Shown: positions 29,942 to 39,758, counted from the first letter of the stretch. The stretch is 64,000 bases of DNA from Aureococcus anophagefferens (GCF_000186865.1 NW_008705585.1:278895-342894); one strand, 5' to 3'. Notes: a model not told the origin generated them from the letters alone. A program made the numbers and translations.

Positions 29942-30370
29942 TCAGAGCTCGTCGAGGGGCGGCTCGTCGTCCAGGGACATGGCCGACAGCACCGAAGCCG
30001 CGGACGTCGTCTTGGCCAGCACGGGGCGCGGAAGCTCGTGGTCGCAGGCGAAGCGGCCGTCGTCCGAACCGCGGCAGAGCGTCGACAGGTCGCCGAAGAA
30101 CGTTTCGTCGTTGCTCTCGCTGCGGAGCTCCGAGAAGGCGTAGCCCACGGGGAGCTGCTTCGTCTGGAAAATCGTGGCCTTGGGCAGCTCGGCGGCGGCC
30201 GGGCGGTCGATACCGTCCGACGACGTGAACGACGCGCGGTCGACGTCCATGCTGTCCTCGAAGCGCACGCGCTTGGGCGCCGTGAACGCGCCGAGGGGCT
30301 TGGGGAACGGCGGCGGCGCCGGCGTTTGCAGCGGCGCGAGGGCTGCGCGGCCCTGGGCGACGTCGACCAT
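29942..30370 (-). CDS. Small unknown protein with acidic C-terminus
   Basis: 142 residues from MVDVAQGRAALAPLQTPAPP. Features seen: a proline-rich start, KRVRFEDSMDVD in the middle, SELRSESNDETFFGDLSTLC, and an acidic end AMSLDDEPPLDEL. Composition is more natural than in antisense shadow frames (Phe, Lys, Thr, Ser present). No domain or membrane segment is seen. KRVRF resembles a cyclin-docking RxL-like or PP1-docking RVxF motif, which would suggest a regulatory, partly disordered protein; this is speculation. Confidence 0.5.
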   Translation of the reverse strand: MVDVAQGRAALAPLQTPAPPPFPKPLGAFTAPKRVRFEDSMDVDRASFTSSDGIDRPAAAELPKATIFQTKQLPVGYAFSELRSESNDETFFGDLSTLCRGSDDGRFACDHELPRPVLAKTTSAASVLSAMSLDDEPPLDEL

Positions 30371-31670
30371 GTTCGTGTTCGGGCGCTTCCTGCAATGCGG
30401 GCTTCTGCGCGTGCGACGCGCGCGTCGCTTCGGGCGGCTCTTGGCAGCAGCGATGGTGCAACGACAGCAGCGCTGGTGGCAGCGCGTGTCACGGTGGCAG
30501 CGCGAATTCGGGTGACACCCCAAGAGCTTGCTCTGCGAATTTTGCTCGAAATGACGAAGCGGGAAGTGCGAAGCGGCCTTCGATCCGCCCGCCGGGCTAA
30601 AAAATATCAAAAGCAACACCTCAGGAGCTGCATCGTTGCGATTATTGAAGCAATTACACGCGATGGACGCGCTCCGAGCGTGGCCGAGTCCGCAGTGGTG
30701 AAGGTGTCTCTCTGCAGTAGGTGATTGCATGGGACGGGTTCTTCGGGCCACTGAGGCGGATTCAGCACATTTCCTACTGCAGCGGCCGACGCCGTGAAGT
30801 CGGCGTTCCGGGCCTCCATGGGGACGACGAAACGGCCGAGATCGGCACCGCGGGGTGGCCCTCCACCGCTGGAGATGTACTCGATCCCACCGGACACATA
30901 CTGGGGACGGGGCTCGGGCGGTGGTGTCGGCCCAGACCGCGTTTCTGGACGTGGGGGCCGCTCGGGCTGCCGCGCCACGTTTCTATGCGCGAGTTGGCAG
31001 TCGATGTTTTCGACGTCGATGGCCGAGCGGATCAAATGGGACGCCCGCGGTACATAGACGAACGATTCCCGATGCTCCGTGCGCTCGAACACGGTCGAAA
31101 AGGGTGCGGGGGACGCCGAAAACCCTCTTCCGACCCCTTGGGACGCCCCGCGCGCGATGCGACGCAATCCTCGGGAGTGACATCCCGCGGGGAATGTGTC
31201 CGCGACAGGGTTCCGGTCCTCGCAGCCGCGGGGATCGTTGCGCAACTATGCGCCTGCGTCGAGCTACGGGCTGGAGAAGACGAGAACTTCGTCCATCGAC
31301 GCTGCAAAAGGGCTGCTCGCAGCCTGATTGTTTGAGTTGCTTTTTCGAGGAATCGGTCGAGTTGCTTTTTTTAGTTTTTAGCCCGGCGGGCCGCGGCGCG
31401 CGCTTCGAACTCCCCCGGCGCCGGCGCCGCTCGCACGATATGCGCGCTCGCGAACCTCGACGGCCCGAGTCGACCGTCGGATCCCCCCAAAAGCACCCGT
31501 CAACAGCAGGGCGTGGTCTAGGCCCGCGGGGTCGCCGGGGGCAGCTACGTGCCCGCGGCGGGCAGCGCGGCGCGGTCCGGGGGCGGCCGCGGCGCGGGCG
31601 GGGCGAAAAGGAGGGGGGAGGGGGGGAACCGCGGGGCTGCCGCGCCGCGGGCGCCCCCCCGCGCTACAGC
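30371..31670. other. Intergenic/uncertain, visibly lower GC
   Basis: About 1.3 kb. It contains a 212-residue minus-strand frame (31245-30607, starting MRNDPRGCEDRN) without recognisable domains. An inverted repeat CTGCAGTAGG / CCTACTGCAG at about 30714-30783 sits where that frame could be split by a GT-AG intron. I see no convincing gene; it may hold UTRs, a lineage-specific gene or an old insertion. Confidence 0.4.
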
Positions 31671-34502
31671 TCAGCCGAAGGTGCGCGAGAGGCGGAGGAG
31701 GTCCGCGAAGATGCCGGACGCCGCGAGCTCCGCGCCCGCGGCCGAGCCCTTCATGATGAGGGGCGCGGTCGCGTAGCGCGCGGTCGTGAAGGACACGAGG
31801 TTCTCGTTCTCCTTGAGGCGGAAGAGGGACTCCTTGGGCCCCGTGGGGAGGAGCTTGATGGCGCAGGTCTTGGCGACCGCGTCGACGATGAACGTGTAGC
31901 GGAGCACGTTGCCTTCCGCCTTGGCCGCCGCGAGCCGCTCGTCCATGGCCGCGTCGACGCCCATGGCCTTGAGGTCCGCGAAGACGGCCGCGGCCTTGCC
32001 CGCGGGGTCCGCGACGTAGGTCTTGTCGACCATCTCCGCGGGGATGATGGACTCGACGTCGACGTCCTCCACGTCGACGTCCAACCCGAGCTCGCGCGCG
32101 AGGATCACGACCTTGCGCGCCATGTCGACGCCGCTCAGGTCCTCGCGGACGTCGGGCTCCGTGAAGCCCGCGGCGTAGGCCTCGGCGAGCGACGCGGAGA
32201 AGGCCTTGTCCTCCTGGTGGTTCCGTAAGGTGTACGCCATCGTGCCGGAGAGGCACCCGCGGATCTCCGTGACCTTGTCGCCCGTGGCCAGCAGGTCCTG
32301 GAGCGTCGTGAGCACGGGCAGCGCCGCGCCCACGGACGACTCGTACTGCCAGGTCGCGCCCCGGTTGAGCTTCGCGGCCTTGAGGCACGCCGCGCGGCGG
32401 CCCGCGGGGCCGGAGGCGACGAGCTTCGACGGCGACACGACGGAGATGCCCGCCTCGATCCAGCCCTCGTAGCGCGCCGCGATGTCCTCGGACGCCGTCG
32501 CGTCGATGATGACGCGCTGCGGGTTCACGTCCGCCTCCACAAAGGCCGAGAAGGCGTCCAAATCCACGTCGTCGTCGCCGAGCATGGGCTCGACGCCGGC
32601 CCCGAGCTCGCCCAGCAGCCCCGCGGTCTGGTCCGCCGTCGCGAGCGTCATCTTCGCGCTGTTGGCCACGGCGATGACCTTGTACTCCGTCTTGAGCTCC
32701 GTCTCCAGCGTCTCCTGCTGGGCCTTGAGCTGCTTGAGGAGCTGCGCCCCTAAAGCGCCGGACGCGCCGAGCACCGCGACGGACGTCGCCTTCTCGCCGA
32801 GCGTGAACGCCGCGTGGGCGGCCCGGAGCGCGCGCGTCGCCGCGTCCTTGGGCACGGCGACGGCGATCTGGCGCTCCGACGACCCCTGGGCGATCATGGC
32901 GATGTTGACGCCCGCGCCGGCCAACGCCGACATGAACGTCGACGACGCGCCGGGCCGCTTCGCCATGCCCTCGCCGACGATGGCGACGATGGACATGTCC
33001 TCGAGGAGCGACACGGACCCCACGGTCGACCGCGCGAGCTCGAGCTCGAAGGCGCCCTCGACGGCGCGGATCGCGAGCTGGCCCTGGTTCGCGGGGACCG
33101 CGATCGTCACGGACGACTCGGAGCTCGCCTGCGTGATCATGAGCACGGACACCTTGGCGTTGGACATGGCCGCCAGGACCTTCTCGCCGACCTCCGAGGC
33201 GCCGCCGGCGAGGGACGCGCCCTCGAGCGTCAACAGCGACGCGTCGTCGATGGACGTGATGCCCTTGATGAGCGCCGCGTCCTCGTCGTCCTCGACCTTG
33301 CCCCAGGACGCCGCGAGCGTGTCGGAGCGGCCCTCGATGACCGTGCCCTCGAAGGACGGGTTGAAGATGTTGCGCACGTAGACGGGGATGTTGTCGTCGA
33401 TGCACGGGAGCATGGCCGACGGGTGGAGCACCTGGGCCCCGAAGTACGCGAGCTCCATGGCCTCGTCGTACTTGAGGCTCTCGATGGGGAAGGCCTCGGG
33501 CACGCGGCGCGGGTCCGCCGTGTAGACGCCGTTCGTGTTCTTCCACATGGTCACGCGCGACGCGCCGAGCAATTTGGCGAAGATCGTCGCCGAGTAGTCG
33601 CTTCCGGACCGCTTGAGCGTCGTCGGCACGCCGTCCTTGGACGTCGCCACGAAGCCCGTGCAGACGAGGATGGGGCTCTTCTCGTTGTAGTCGAGCTTCT
33701 CGAAGGGCTGGCCCCACTTGGTCCACCACGCGGCCATGCGCTTCGACGTCTCGCCCCAGAGCGGCACGACGCCCGTCGTCGACGTCGAGCCCTTCTCGCC
33801 GAGGCCCGCGGAGTCGGACTTGACCACCAAGATCTCGCGCGCGTCGACCCAGTCGCAGGGCACGCCCTGGGTCTGGAGGTAGGCGTGGAGCGTCTGCGCG
33901 GACCAGATCTCGCCGAAGCCCGTGACGACCTTCATGGTCACCGCCGGCACGGACTTGATGAGCGTCAGCGAGCGCACGAGGGAGATCACGTCGGCCGCGT
34001 CGTCGCGGATGCGCCGCTCGATGGGCGCGACGATCTCCGGCGGCGCGAGCTCGTTGAGCGTCCCGAGCTGGCGCTCGACGGCCGCGTCGAGGTCGACCTT
34101 GGCCTGGTCGATGTCGACCAAGGCGCTGTCGACGACCTTGACCAGCAAATCCGTCATGCCGCCCATGGCCGACACGATGGCCATGGTCGGCACGGCGCCG
34201 TCGGACTGCTTGCCCATGGCCTCCTGGATGAGCAGGTCGCCGACGGTCCGGTAGAGCCCCGCGTCCGCGAGCGACGCGCCGCCGAACTTGTGCACCTCCC
34301 ACTCCTTCGTCGCCGGCGCCGGCTTCACGGCCGCGGCCATGCCCGCGCGCGTGTCGATGCCCTCCACGGGGGCCACCGTGGCCGCGAGGGCCGCCGTCCG
34401 GTGGGTGGCCGCCGCCTTCGGGGCGACGGCGCGCGGCGCCGACGGCACGAAGGCGCTGGCGCCGAAGAGCAGCGCTGCGGCGACGAGCGCTTTCGACGGC
34501 AT
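31671..34502 (-). CDS. Bifunctional aspartokinase / homoserine dehydrogenase, plastid
   Basis: 943 residues, single exon. The leader MPSKALVAAALLFGASAFVP is a textbook stramenopile plastid signal with ASAFVP. The aspartokinase part starts EVHKFGGASLADAGLY and contains SALVDIDQAK, SGSDYSATIFAKLL and VYTADPRRVPEAF. Two ACT-type regulatory units follow (SVLMITQASSESSVTIAVP; MIAQGSSERQIAVAVP), the sites where threonine usually inhibits. Homoserine dehydrogenase begins VAVLGASGALGAQLLKQL and has IRGCLSGTMAYTL and EPDVREDLSGVDMARKVVIL. The enzyme phosphorylates aspartate and reduces aspartate semialdehyde for Thr, Met and Ile synthesis. Its length is slightly above the usual plastid form. Confidence 0.97.
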   Translation of the reverse strand: MPSKALVAAALLFGASAFVPSAPRAVAPKAAATHRTAALAATVAPVEGIDTRAGMAAAVKPAPATKEWEVHKFGGASLADAGLYRTVGDLLIQEAMGKQSDGAVPTMAIVSAMGGMTDLLVKVVDSALVDIDQAKVDLDAAVERQLGTLNELAPPEIVAPIERRIRDDAADVISLVRSLTLIKSVPAVTMKVVTGFGEIWSAQTLHAYLQTQGVPCDWVDAREILVVKSDSAGLGEKGSTSTTGVVPLWGETSKRMAAWWTKWGQPFEKLDYNEKSPILVCTGFVATSKDGVPTTLKRSGSDYSATIFAKLLGASRVTMWKNTNGVYTADPRRVPEAFPIESLKYDEAMELAYFGAQVLHPSAMLPCIDDNIPVYVRNIFNPSFEGTVIEGRSDTLAASWGKVEDDEDAALIKGITSIDDASLLTLEGASLAGGASEVGEKVLAAMSNAKVSVLMITQASSESSVTIAVPANQGQLAIRAVEGAFELELARSTVGSVSLLEDMSIVAIVGEGMAKRPGASSTFMSALAGAGVNIAMIAQGSSERQIAVAVPKDAATRALRAAHAAFTLGEKATSVAVLGASGALGAQLLKQLKAQQETLETELKTEYKVIAVANSAKMTLATADQTAGLLGELGAGVEPMLGDDDVDLDAFSAFVEADVNPQRVIIDATASEDIAARYEGWIEAGISVVSPSKLVASGPAGRRAACLKAAKLNRGATWQYESSVGAALPVLTTLQDLLATGDKVTEIRGCLSGTMAYTLRNHQEDKAFSASLAEAYAAGFTEPDVREDLSGVDMARKVVILARELGLDVDVEDVDVESIIPAEMVDKTYVADPAGKAAAVFADLKAMGVDAAMDERLAAAKAEGNVLRYTFIVDAVAKTCAIKLLPTGPKESLFRLKENENLVSFTTARYATAPLIMKGSAAGAELAASGIFADLLRLSRTFG

Positions 34503-34611
34503 GTTGCGACGCGCGATGTGTTCGCGCTCGTGAGCTCCGGCGCGTCGCGGTTCGAGCGCTTCGGCTGGTCGCGGTGTTAGATCGGCCTCGCACGCGGCGT
34601 CGAGGAGGCGC

Positions 34612-35010
34612 CGACGTAGAGTGAAAGTTAGATTAAGGTCGAGCTAAGCGGCGCAAAATTAAACCGACCATTCCGGCACCGGAAACGCGCGCCCCTCGCT
34701 GCCGGCGGACAGCTCGGGCGACGGAGACGACTGACAAAAATCGGCGGGTCCAAATCGGACATCGTTGGACCGCTGCGTCTATGCGCGCGCTCACGGCGCC
34801 GGAGCCATAGCTGTGAGATGGGTTAGATTAAGGTCCACGCGAAAACTCTTCGGATTTGAGCTTTTCTCAGGAAGTTGAGTCGAAAATTTTTTAAGAATTT
34901 CCGGACGTATGACGCGCGCGCGCGCGGCGGTAGAGGTGTCAGGAGGGGTGCGCCGGCGAAATCGCCCTAACCTTAATCTAACCCTAACCTTAATCTAACT
35001 TTTACGCTAG
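34612..35010. mobile_element. Possible short inverted-repeat element (MITE-like)
   Basis: The left end AAAGTTAGATTAAGGT (about 34624-34639) is the exact reverse complement of ACCTTAATCTAACTTT (34987-35002), with a further TTAGATTAAGGT inside near 34824. Between lie about 350 bp without coding potential. A 5-bp TAGAG occurs outside both ends, but not symmetrically. The inner right end also reads like degenerate CCCTAA repeats, so a telomere-like origin is the alternative. Confidence 0.4.
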
Positions 35011-35182
35011 AGCTAGTGGAGAGATCAACATGCAGGACCTCGGCCAAACATGAGGCCCTGGCCGGGGGTAACGCGGTTCCCCCGAGGTCTCCCTTTACCT
35101 CCTTTAGAAAAAGAACGGGGATACTCATTAACCGGGGGAGCGGGGTAGCGGACGATGCCTTGGGCGGCGTCTCGCGGCCCGC

Positions 35183-36559
35183 CTAGAGGCGCTTGAGGGA
35201 TTCGACGGGGTTCGAGAAGGGCTTGTCGGGCGTCGCGATCGCGCGGCCGCGGAGGAGCGAGCCGACGGTGCCGAAGAGGAGCTTGATGTCCTCGACGGGG
35301 TTGGGCGTCACGAGCCGCTTGTAGAGGTAGGACTGGAAGGTGACGTCCTGGACGTACTCGGACTGGCACATGTCGACGAAGGCCTCGCGGGCCGCGTTGT
35401 TCGTGTAGAAGACCTTCTGGAGGATGTCGAGGACCGTGTACGTCGGGCCGTAGAGGCCGTCGTAGGGCTTGATGTACTCCGCGGTGATGCCCTCCTCGGT
35501 GGGGAGCACCGTGCCGCCCTTCATGAGCTTGACGACGGCCTCCGCGGCCATGCGGCCGCTCTTGGCCGCGAAGTAGATGCCCTCGCCGGAGCACTTGGTC
35601 ACGTAGCCCGCGGCGTCCCCCACCAACATGGCGCGGTTCTTGACGCGGCGCGGGCGGTAGTGCTCGGGGATGGGGTGGGCCTCGACCTTGATGATCTTGC
35701 CGCCGGCGATCTTGTCGCCCGCGCGCTCGCGGATCGCGTCCTGGTACATCTTGATACCCGGCCGGTTGATGACCGTGCCCGTGCCGACGCCGACGTGGTC
35801 GTACTTGGGGAAGACCCACCCGTAAAAGTCGGGGGACACGTCGTCGCCGACGTACATCTCCGCGAGCTCGTCGTAGAAGGCCATCTTCTCGTCGTCGATC
35901 TTGATGCGCTCCTGGAAGGCGATGGCGAAGTTGTACTCGCCCGCGTCGATGGCCTTGGCGACGCGCGAATTGGCGCCGTCGGCGCCGATGATGACGTCGA
36001 CGTCGAGGGACTCCTCGGGGGCCTTGCGGCCGAGGTCGTTGCGGCTGTAGTGGATCGTGTAGCGGCCCTGGCTGTCCGAGTCCGCGGGCGTGTCGATCTT
36101 CGTCACGAGCGCGTTGATGGGGATGGCGCCGTACTCGACGGCGCGGTCGCGGAGGTAGCCGTCCATGACCTCGCGGCGGCACATGCCGATGTACTCGTCC
36201 TCCTTGAGCGTCTTGCCGATGTCGACCTCGCGGTTGCTCGGCGAGATCATCTTCATCTTCCGGACCTTGCGGTCGATGATGTCCGCGGGCAGGTCGAACT
36301 CGTCGACCATGCAGAGGGGGATGGCGCCGCCGCAGGGCTTGGCGTTGTCGAACTTGCGCTCGATGATGTAGGTCTCGATGTTGGGCTCCTGCGCGCAGAT
36401 CTCCGCGGCGCACGCGCCCGACGGGCCGCCGCCGACGACGGCGACGCGGTACTTCATCTCCATGGACGACGCCTGGGCGCGCACGGGGGCCGCGGGCAGG
36501 GCGCTCTTGTGGGCCACGAGGGCCGCGGCGGGGGACGCGAGGAGGGCGGCGAACTTCAT
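35183..36559 (-). CDS. CHLP: Geranylgeranyl diphosphate/chlorophyll reductase, plastid
   Basis: 458 residues from MKFAALLASPAAALVAHKSA, a plastid-type leader. The FAD-binding Rossmann start is YRVAVVGGGPSGACAAEI, then PCGGAIPLCMVDEFDLP (the conserved CGGAIP of plant CHLP), VIIGADGANSRVAKA, GWVFPKYDHVGVGTGT and MLVGDAAGYVTKCSGEGI. The enzyme reduces the geranylgeranyl side chain to phytyl for chlorophyll, tocopherol and phylloquinone. The family is very well conserved and the identity secure. Single exon. Confidence 0.97.
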   Translation of the reverse strand: MKFAALLASPAAALVAHKSALPAAPVRAQASSMEMKYRVAVVGGGPSGACAAEICAQEPNIETYIIERKFDNAKPCGGAIPLCMVDEFDLPADIIDRKVRKMKMISPSNREVDIGKTLKEDEYIGMCRREVMDGYLRDRAVEYGAIPINALVTKIDTPADSDSQGRYTIHYSRNDLGRKAPEESLDVDVIIGADGANSRVAKAIDAGEYNFAIAFQERIKIDDEKMAFYDELAEMYVGDDVSPDFYGWVFPKYDHVGVGTGTVINRPGIKMYQDAIRERAGDKIAGGKIIKVEAHPIPEHYRPRRVKNRAMLVGDAAGYVTKCSGEGIYFAAKSGRMAAEAVVKLMKGGTVLPTEEGITAEYIKPYDGLYGPTYTVLDILQKVFYTNNAAREAFVDMCQSEYVQDVTFQSYLYKRLVTPNPVEDIKLLFGTVGSLLRGRAIATPDKPFSNPVESLKRL

Positions 36560-36959
36560 TTTGCGGAGGCGGAAGAAAGTATCCTGCGGTCGGGGCGGCG
36601 GGTGAAAATTTGAGGGCTTGCGTGCGGGCGGGCGGCGGCGGCGGTCGCGGGGGGATGGGAGGCGGGGATGCGCGAGGGGCGGGAGCGTCGAGCGCTGCCG
36701 GGGGCGGTCGGCCGGGGGTGGTCGCCGGACCGGACCGGATCTTGGCGAGGCGCGCGCCGCGGCCGCCGATCGACGCCAATTTTTTTTTGGTGATCGACGG
36801 CGGGCTTGCACGACGAGGGCGCGGGTGTGTGTTGCATGGGAGGAGGTTGGGTTTATGGGTGTACGCACCGGCTACAGAAGGATTGAGGTGGTTCGAGTCG
36901 ATGGCGAGTCGCAAAATCGAGCTGCTTCAATCCGCAAGATCCCCTGCCAGCGGCGCGCA

Positions 36960-37002
36960 GCGAGCCAGTTGAGGCGGCAAATGCTGACCTCAACTGGCTC
37001 GC
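36960..37002. other. Perfect 15-bp inverted repeat with 13-base loop
   Basis: The arms GCGAGCCAGTTGAGG (36960-36974) and CCTCAACTGGCTCGC (36988-37002) pair perfectly. It lies 27 bp upstream of the kinase start codon used here, so it would fold in the 5' UTR of that mRNA. Confidence 0.8.
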
Positions 37003-37028
37003 CGCGCCTCGCCGGGCTGCCTCCGACG

Positions 37029-38141
37029 ATGAGCAGAGGCAGCTTTGCCATTGCCCGCCGCAGCACACCAAAAAGAGCAAAGCCGCAGCCCACCACCCCG
37101 GACGCAATAGAAGCCGACCTCAGGACCTGGCGCTGGTGCGACGACGCGCCGCCGCCGCGCGCCGACGTCGCGGCGCTCTGGGCCGCCGCCCAACAAGGCA
37201 CCCACGCGCGCCGCCGCGACTTTGTAATCGAGACCCGCATCGCCGACGGCGGCGCGGGGCGCATCTACCGCGGCACCTTCCGCGGCGTCCCGGCGGCGCT
37301 CAAGGAGGTGCGCCTCGAGGGCCTCTCCGTCGACGAACCGGCCGACGCGGCCGCGCCGGGCTTCTTCGCGGCGGTGCCGCCGGCGCGCGCGCTCGCCGAG
37401 GCGGCGCTCCTGCGGTCCCTGCGCTGCCCCGACGTCGTCGCGGCCGTCGGCTGCTTCTCTCACTGCGGCCGCCTCTTCACGGTCCTCGAGCTCGGGACGC
37501 GCGACTTGCTCGAAGTGAAGAAAGCGTGGGGACGACGGCGAGCCCCCGAAGCGACGCCCGGCTGCGTCGTCCCGGAGTCCGCCGGGCGAGCCCCCGAAGA
37601 CGGCGCGACCGTCGTCCCGGAGCCCGCCGCCTGCTTCTACGCCGCGCGCGTGCTCGAGGCGCTCGCGCACCTCCACGAGCGACGGATCGTCTACGGGGAC
37701 GTCAAGCCGGAGAACGTGCTGCTCCTCGGAACACATGGCCGGCCCGTGCTCTGCGACTTCGACCGCGCCCGCGACGAGCGCGAGCCGCGGCCGCGCCCGG
37801 GCGGCAGCCCGGAGTACGCGCCGCCGGAGCTCCTCGACGCGGGCGCTTCCGGGCCCGCGGGCGACGTGTACCAGCTCGGCGTGCTGCTCTACGAGCTCCT
37901 CGCGGGGGCGACGCCCTTCAAGGCGTCGTCCGTGGACCGCACGCTGGCCCTCGTCTCGCGCGGCGCGGTGCCCCCGCCGCCCGCGGCGTGCTCGCGCGAC
38001 GTCGCGGCGCTCCTCGCGCCGACGGCATCGGGCCTGCTCACGCCGTCCAAGCCCAAGCTCCGGCCCCGCGCCGCGGCGCTCCGCGACCGCCCCGTCTTCG
38101 CGGCGGCGCGCGACATGGACCCGCCGGAACTTCCCGACTAA
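37029..38141 (+). CDS. Protein kinase with altered HRD and DFG motifs
   Basis: 370 residues from MSRGSFAIARRSTPKRAK; an earlier in-frame ATG at 36981 lies in the hairpin loop. The kinase core has ETRIADGGAGRIYRGTF (glycine-loop region), AALKEVRLEG (VAIK-like lysine) and HERRIVYGDVKPENVLL (HRD replaced by YGD, catalytic Asp and Lys/Asn kept). It also has VLCDFDRARD (DFG as DFD) and GSPEYAPPELL (APE region), then YQLGVLLYELLAGATPF. The essential residues are present, so activity is plausible. About 45 Pro/Gly/Glu-rich residues with a duplicated GRAPEDGATV/RRAPEATPG segment are inserted before the catalytic loop. It resembles AGC-type kinases; substrate unknown. Confidence 0.82.
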   Translation: MSRGSFAIARRSTPKRAKPQPTTPDAIEADLRTWRWCDDAPPPRADVAALWAAAQQGTHARRRDFVIETRIADGGAGRIYRGTFRGVPAALKEVRLEGLSVDEPADAAAPGFFAAVPPARALAEAALLRSLRCPDVVAAVGCFSHCGRLFTVLELGTRDLLEVKKAWGRRRAPEATPGCVVPESAGRAPEDGATVVPEPAACFYAARVLEALAHLHERRIVYGDVKPENVLLLGTHGRPVLCDFDRARDEREPRPRPGGSPEYAPPELLDAGASGPAGDVYQLGVLLYELLAGATPFKASSVDRTLALVSRGAVPPPPAACSRDVAALLAPTASGLLTPSKPKLRPRAAALRDRPVFAAARDMDPPELPD

Positions 38142-38252
38142 GTGCAACCCACATCACCTTTGACGTCTCGTTGGAACGGGTCGACTCGTGACAGCTTCCC
38201 GACTAAGTGCAACATTAAGTACAACCACAGCACCTTTGATGTCTCGTTGAAC
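38131..38252. repeat. Diverged tandem duplication over the kinase stop codon
   Basis: CTTCCCGACTAAGTGCAAC occurs at 38130 and 38195, and CACCTTTGA(C/T)GTCTCGTTG follows each copy. The first copy contains the kinase stop TAA. The second has gained about 12 bp. Confidence 0.75.
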
Positions 38253-38325
38253 CTGACGGGCAGCGCCGTAGCTGGAACGCAGCCCCCGCGCTCGCACTGG
38301 AAGCGGCGCGCGCACGCGTGCAGTC

Positions 38326-39436
38326 ATGGGCGGCGGAGCGCAGAGCAAGCTCAAGAGCGTCAAGACGAAGGTCGACCGCACCTTCGCCACGCGCACCTAC
38401 GCCGACGGCGTGCTGAAGCTCGCGGAGCAGGCCCTCGAGCACCGGCCTCTGGGCATGGCGCCGCCCGAGTTCGCCGAGGACTTCGTCGCGCGCGTGCGGG
38501 CCGCGGGCGTCGCCGAGACCTGGCTGCGCGCGATCTTCGTCGGCGGCGCGGCCATCGAGAGCGCCGCGGAGATCGACGAGCTCGTCGGCATCCTCTACGA
38601 CACCTGGGCGAAACGCACGCCCGAGCTCTTCGCGCAGCTCTTCCTCTGGGACCTGCGCAACGTGCTCGCGACGTGCACCCTGCGGGACAACTACGATCCG
38701 GCGCTGACCCTCGACGGCGCGCGCGCGATCGTCGTCAAGGAGGCCGACGAAGCGTTCGAGGAGAAGCTCGCGGAGAGCGGCCGCGACGGCACGCTCGCCG
38801 CGGGCGTCGGCAAGACCGCCCTGTTCCTCGCGTTCAAGAAGGTCGACGTCGAGCTCAAGGACGCGGCGGAGACCATCGCCGCGGACTTCCGGAAGCTCTA
38901 CTCGGCGCTGAGCCCCACGATCAAGGCCAAGTGGGCGAAACTGCTCGACCCGTCGCAGAGCGGCCGGCTCGAGGCGTCGACGCTCGCGCAGACGCTGCTC
39001 TACGACGGCGCGCAGCGCTTCGCCGCGGACACGTCGGACCTCGGGTCCGTCGCGGAAATCGTCGGCGCGAAGCTCGCGCCGCTCCGCGCTCCGGGCGAAG
39101 ATGGCCGCGCTGCCCGAGGGGCTCCGCGACGCGGCCCTGGCCGCGTTGGCGACGGCCGAGGCGGGGCTCGGCCAGCTCGCCGCGGCGTCGGCGGCCGCGC
39201 GGTCCGCGCTGCTCAACGACTTCATCTTCCCCCTCGCGATGGCGTCCCCGCTGCTCCCGCCGCAGCCCCGGGTCCCGCCGCGGCCGCCCGCCCCCGACGA
39301 CCCGCGCGCGCAGTTCGCGGCCGTCCAGGCCGAGGTCAAGGCCCAGGCCCAGGCCGCGCGCGCGGAGCTCGAGCGGGCCCGCGCGCGCGTCGCCGAGCTC
39401 GAGGCGGAGGTCGCGCGGCTTAAGGAGGGCAAGTAA
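38326..39436 (+). CDS. Unknown helical protein with C-terminal coiled coil (one frameshift)
   Basis: Start MGGGAQSKLKSVKTKVDR; the MGGG start could be N-myristoylated. The first 250 residues are helical with natural composition (LFAQLFLWDLRNVLATCTLR, LSPTIKAKWAKLLDPSQSGR). Near 39090 the frame shifts: KLAPLRA should continue LRAKMAALPEGLRDAAL, as if a GC pair were lost in CGCGCTC. The tail is Pro-rich and then a coiled coil (AELERARARVAELEAEVARL), ending at 39436. One segment (LLDPSQSGRLEASTLAQTLL) looks faintly like an EF-hand loop (DPSQSGRLEASTL). No family was recognised. Confidence 0.6.
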
Positions 39437-39758
39437 AGAGCGCGAAGCGCAGGTTGGTACGAGGTGGGAGGGGGGATCTAAGGTACGTAAAATTTTAGTA
39501 AAGGCGGAATGCCCCCAAAAGCTATCATGGTCTATAATCAAATTGTAGTGGCTACACTAGCAAGCCAGCATCCAGCAACCTTTCTCAGCCTTCTGGCATG
39601 CATACTTGACTCCGACCCCCGGGTTGGAATCGCGACATACTTGCTGGCTGTTCTTTTTTGCCTCTTTATTGCGCCAAAGTTTGCGATTGAATATGCAACA
39701 TTAGATGCAACAACACTGCACCTTGCCACCTCACCGAGCATCGATGAGCTCAGCTATT
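39437..39758. other. AT-rich island upstream of the NTF2-like gene
   Basis: Base composition drops sharply here. A plus-strand frame from 39509 (MPPKAIMVYNQIVVATL, then a hydrophobic YLLAVLFCLFIAPKFAI) runs open through the island before meeting GC-rich DNA in a different frame from the following gene. It could be UTR/promoter, a small gene, or inserted DNA of organelle or foreign origin. Confidence 0.45.

Noticed and set aside
31378..34593. Long minus-strand frame overlapping the aspartokinase gene
   Set aside because: Shifted frame of the same strand with extreme Arg/Gly content; the aspartokinase-homoserine dehydrogenase frame explains the sequence fully.
34970..35000. CCCTAA-like run considered as a chromosome end
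   Set aside because: Only a few degenerate units, with genes continuing on both sides.
38326..39436. Programmed frameshift at CGCGCTC shared with the helicase gene
   Set aside because: No pseudoknot or stop context; loss of a GC pair in a GC run by sequencing is simpler.
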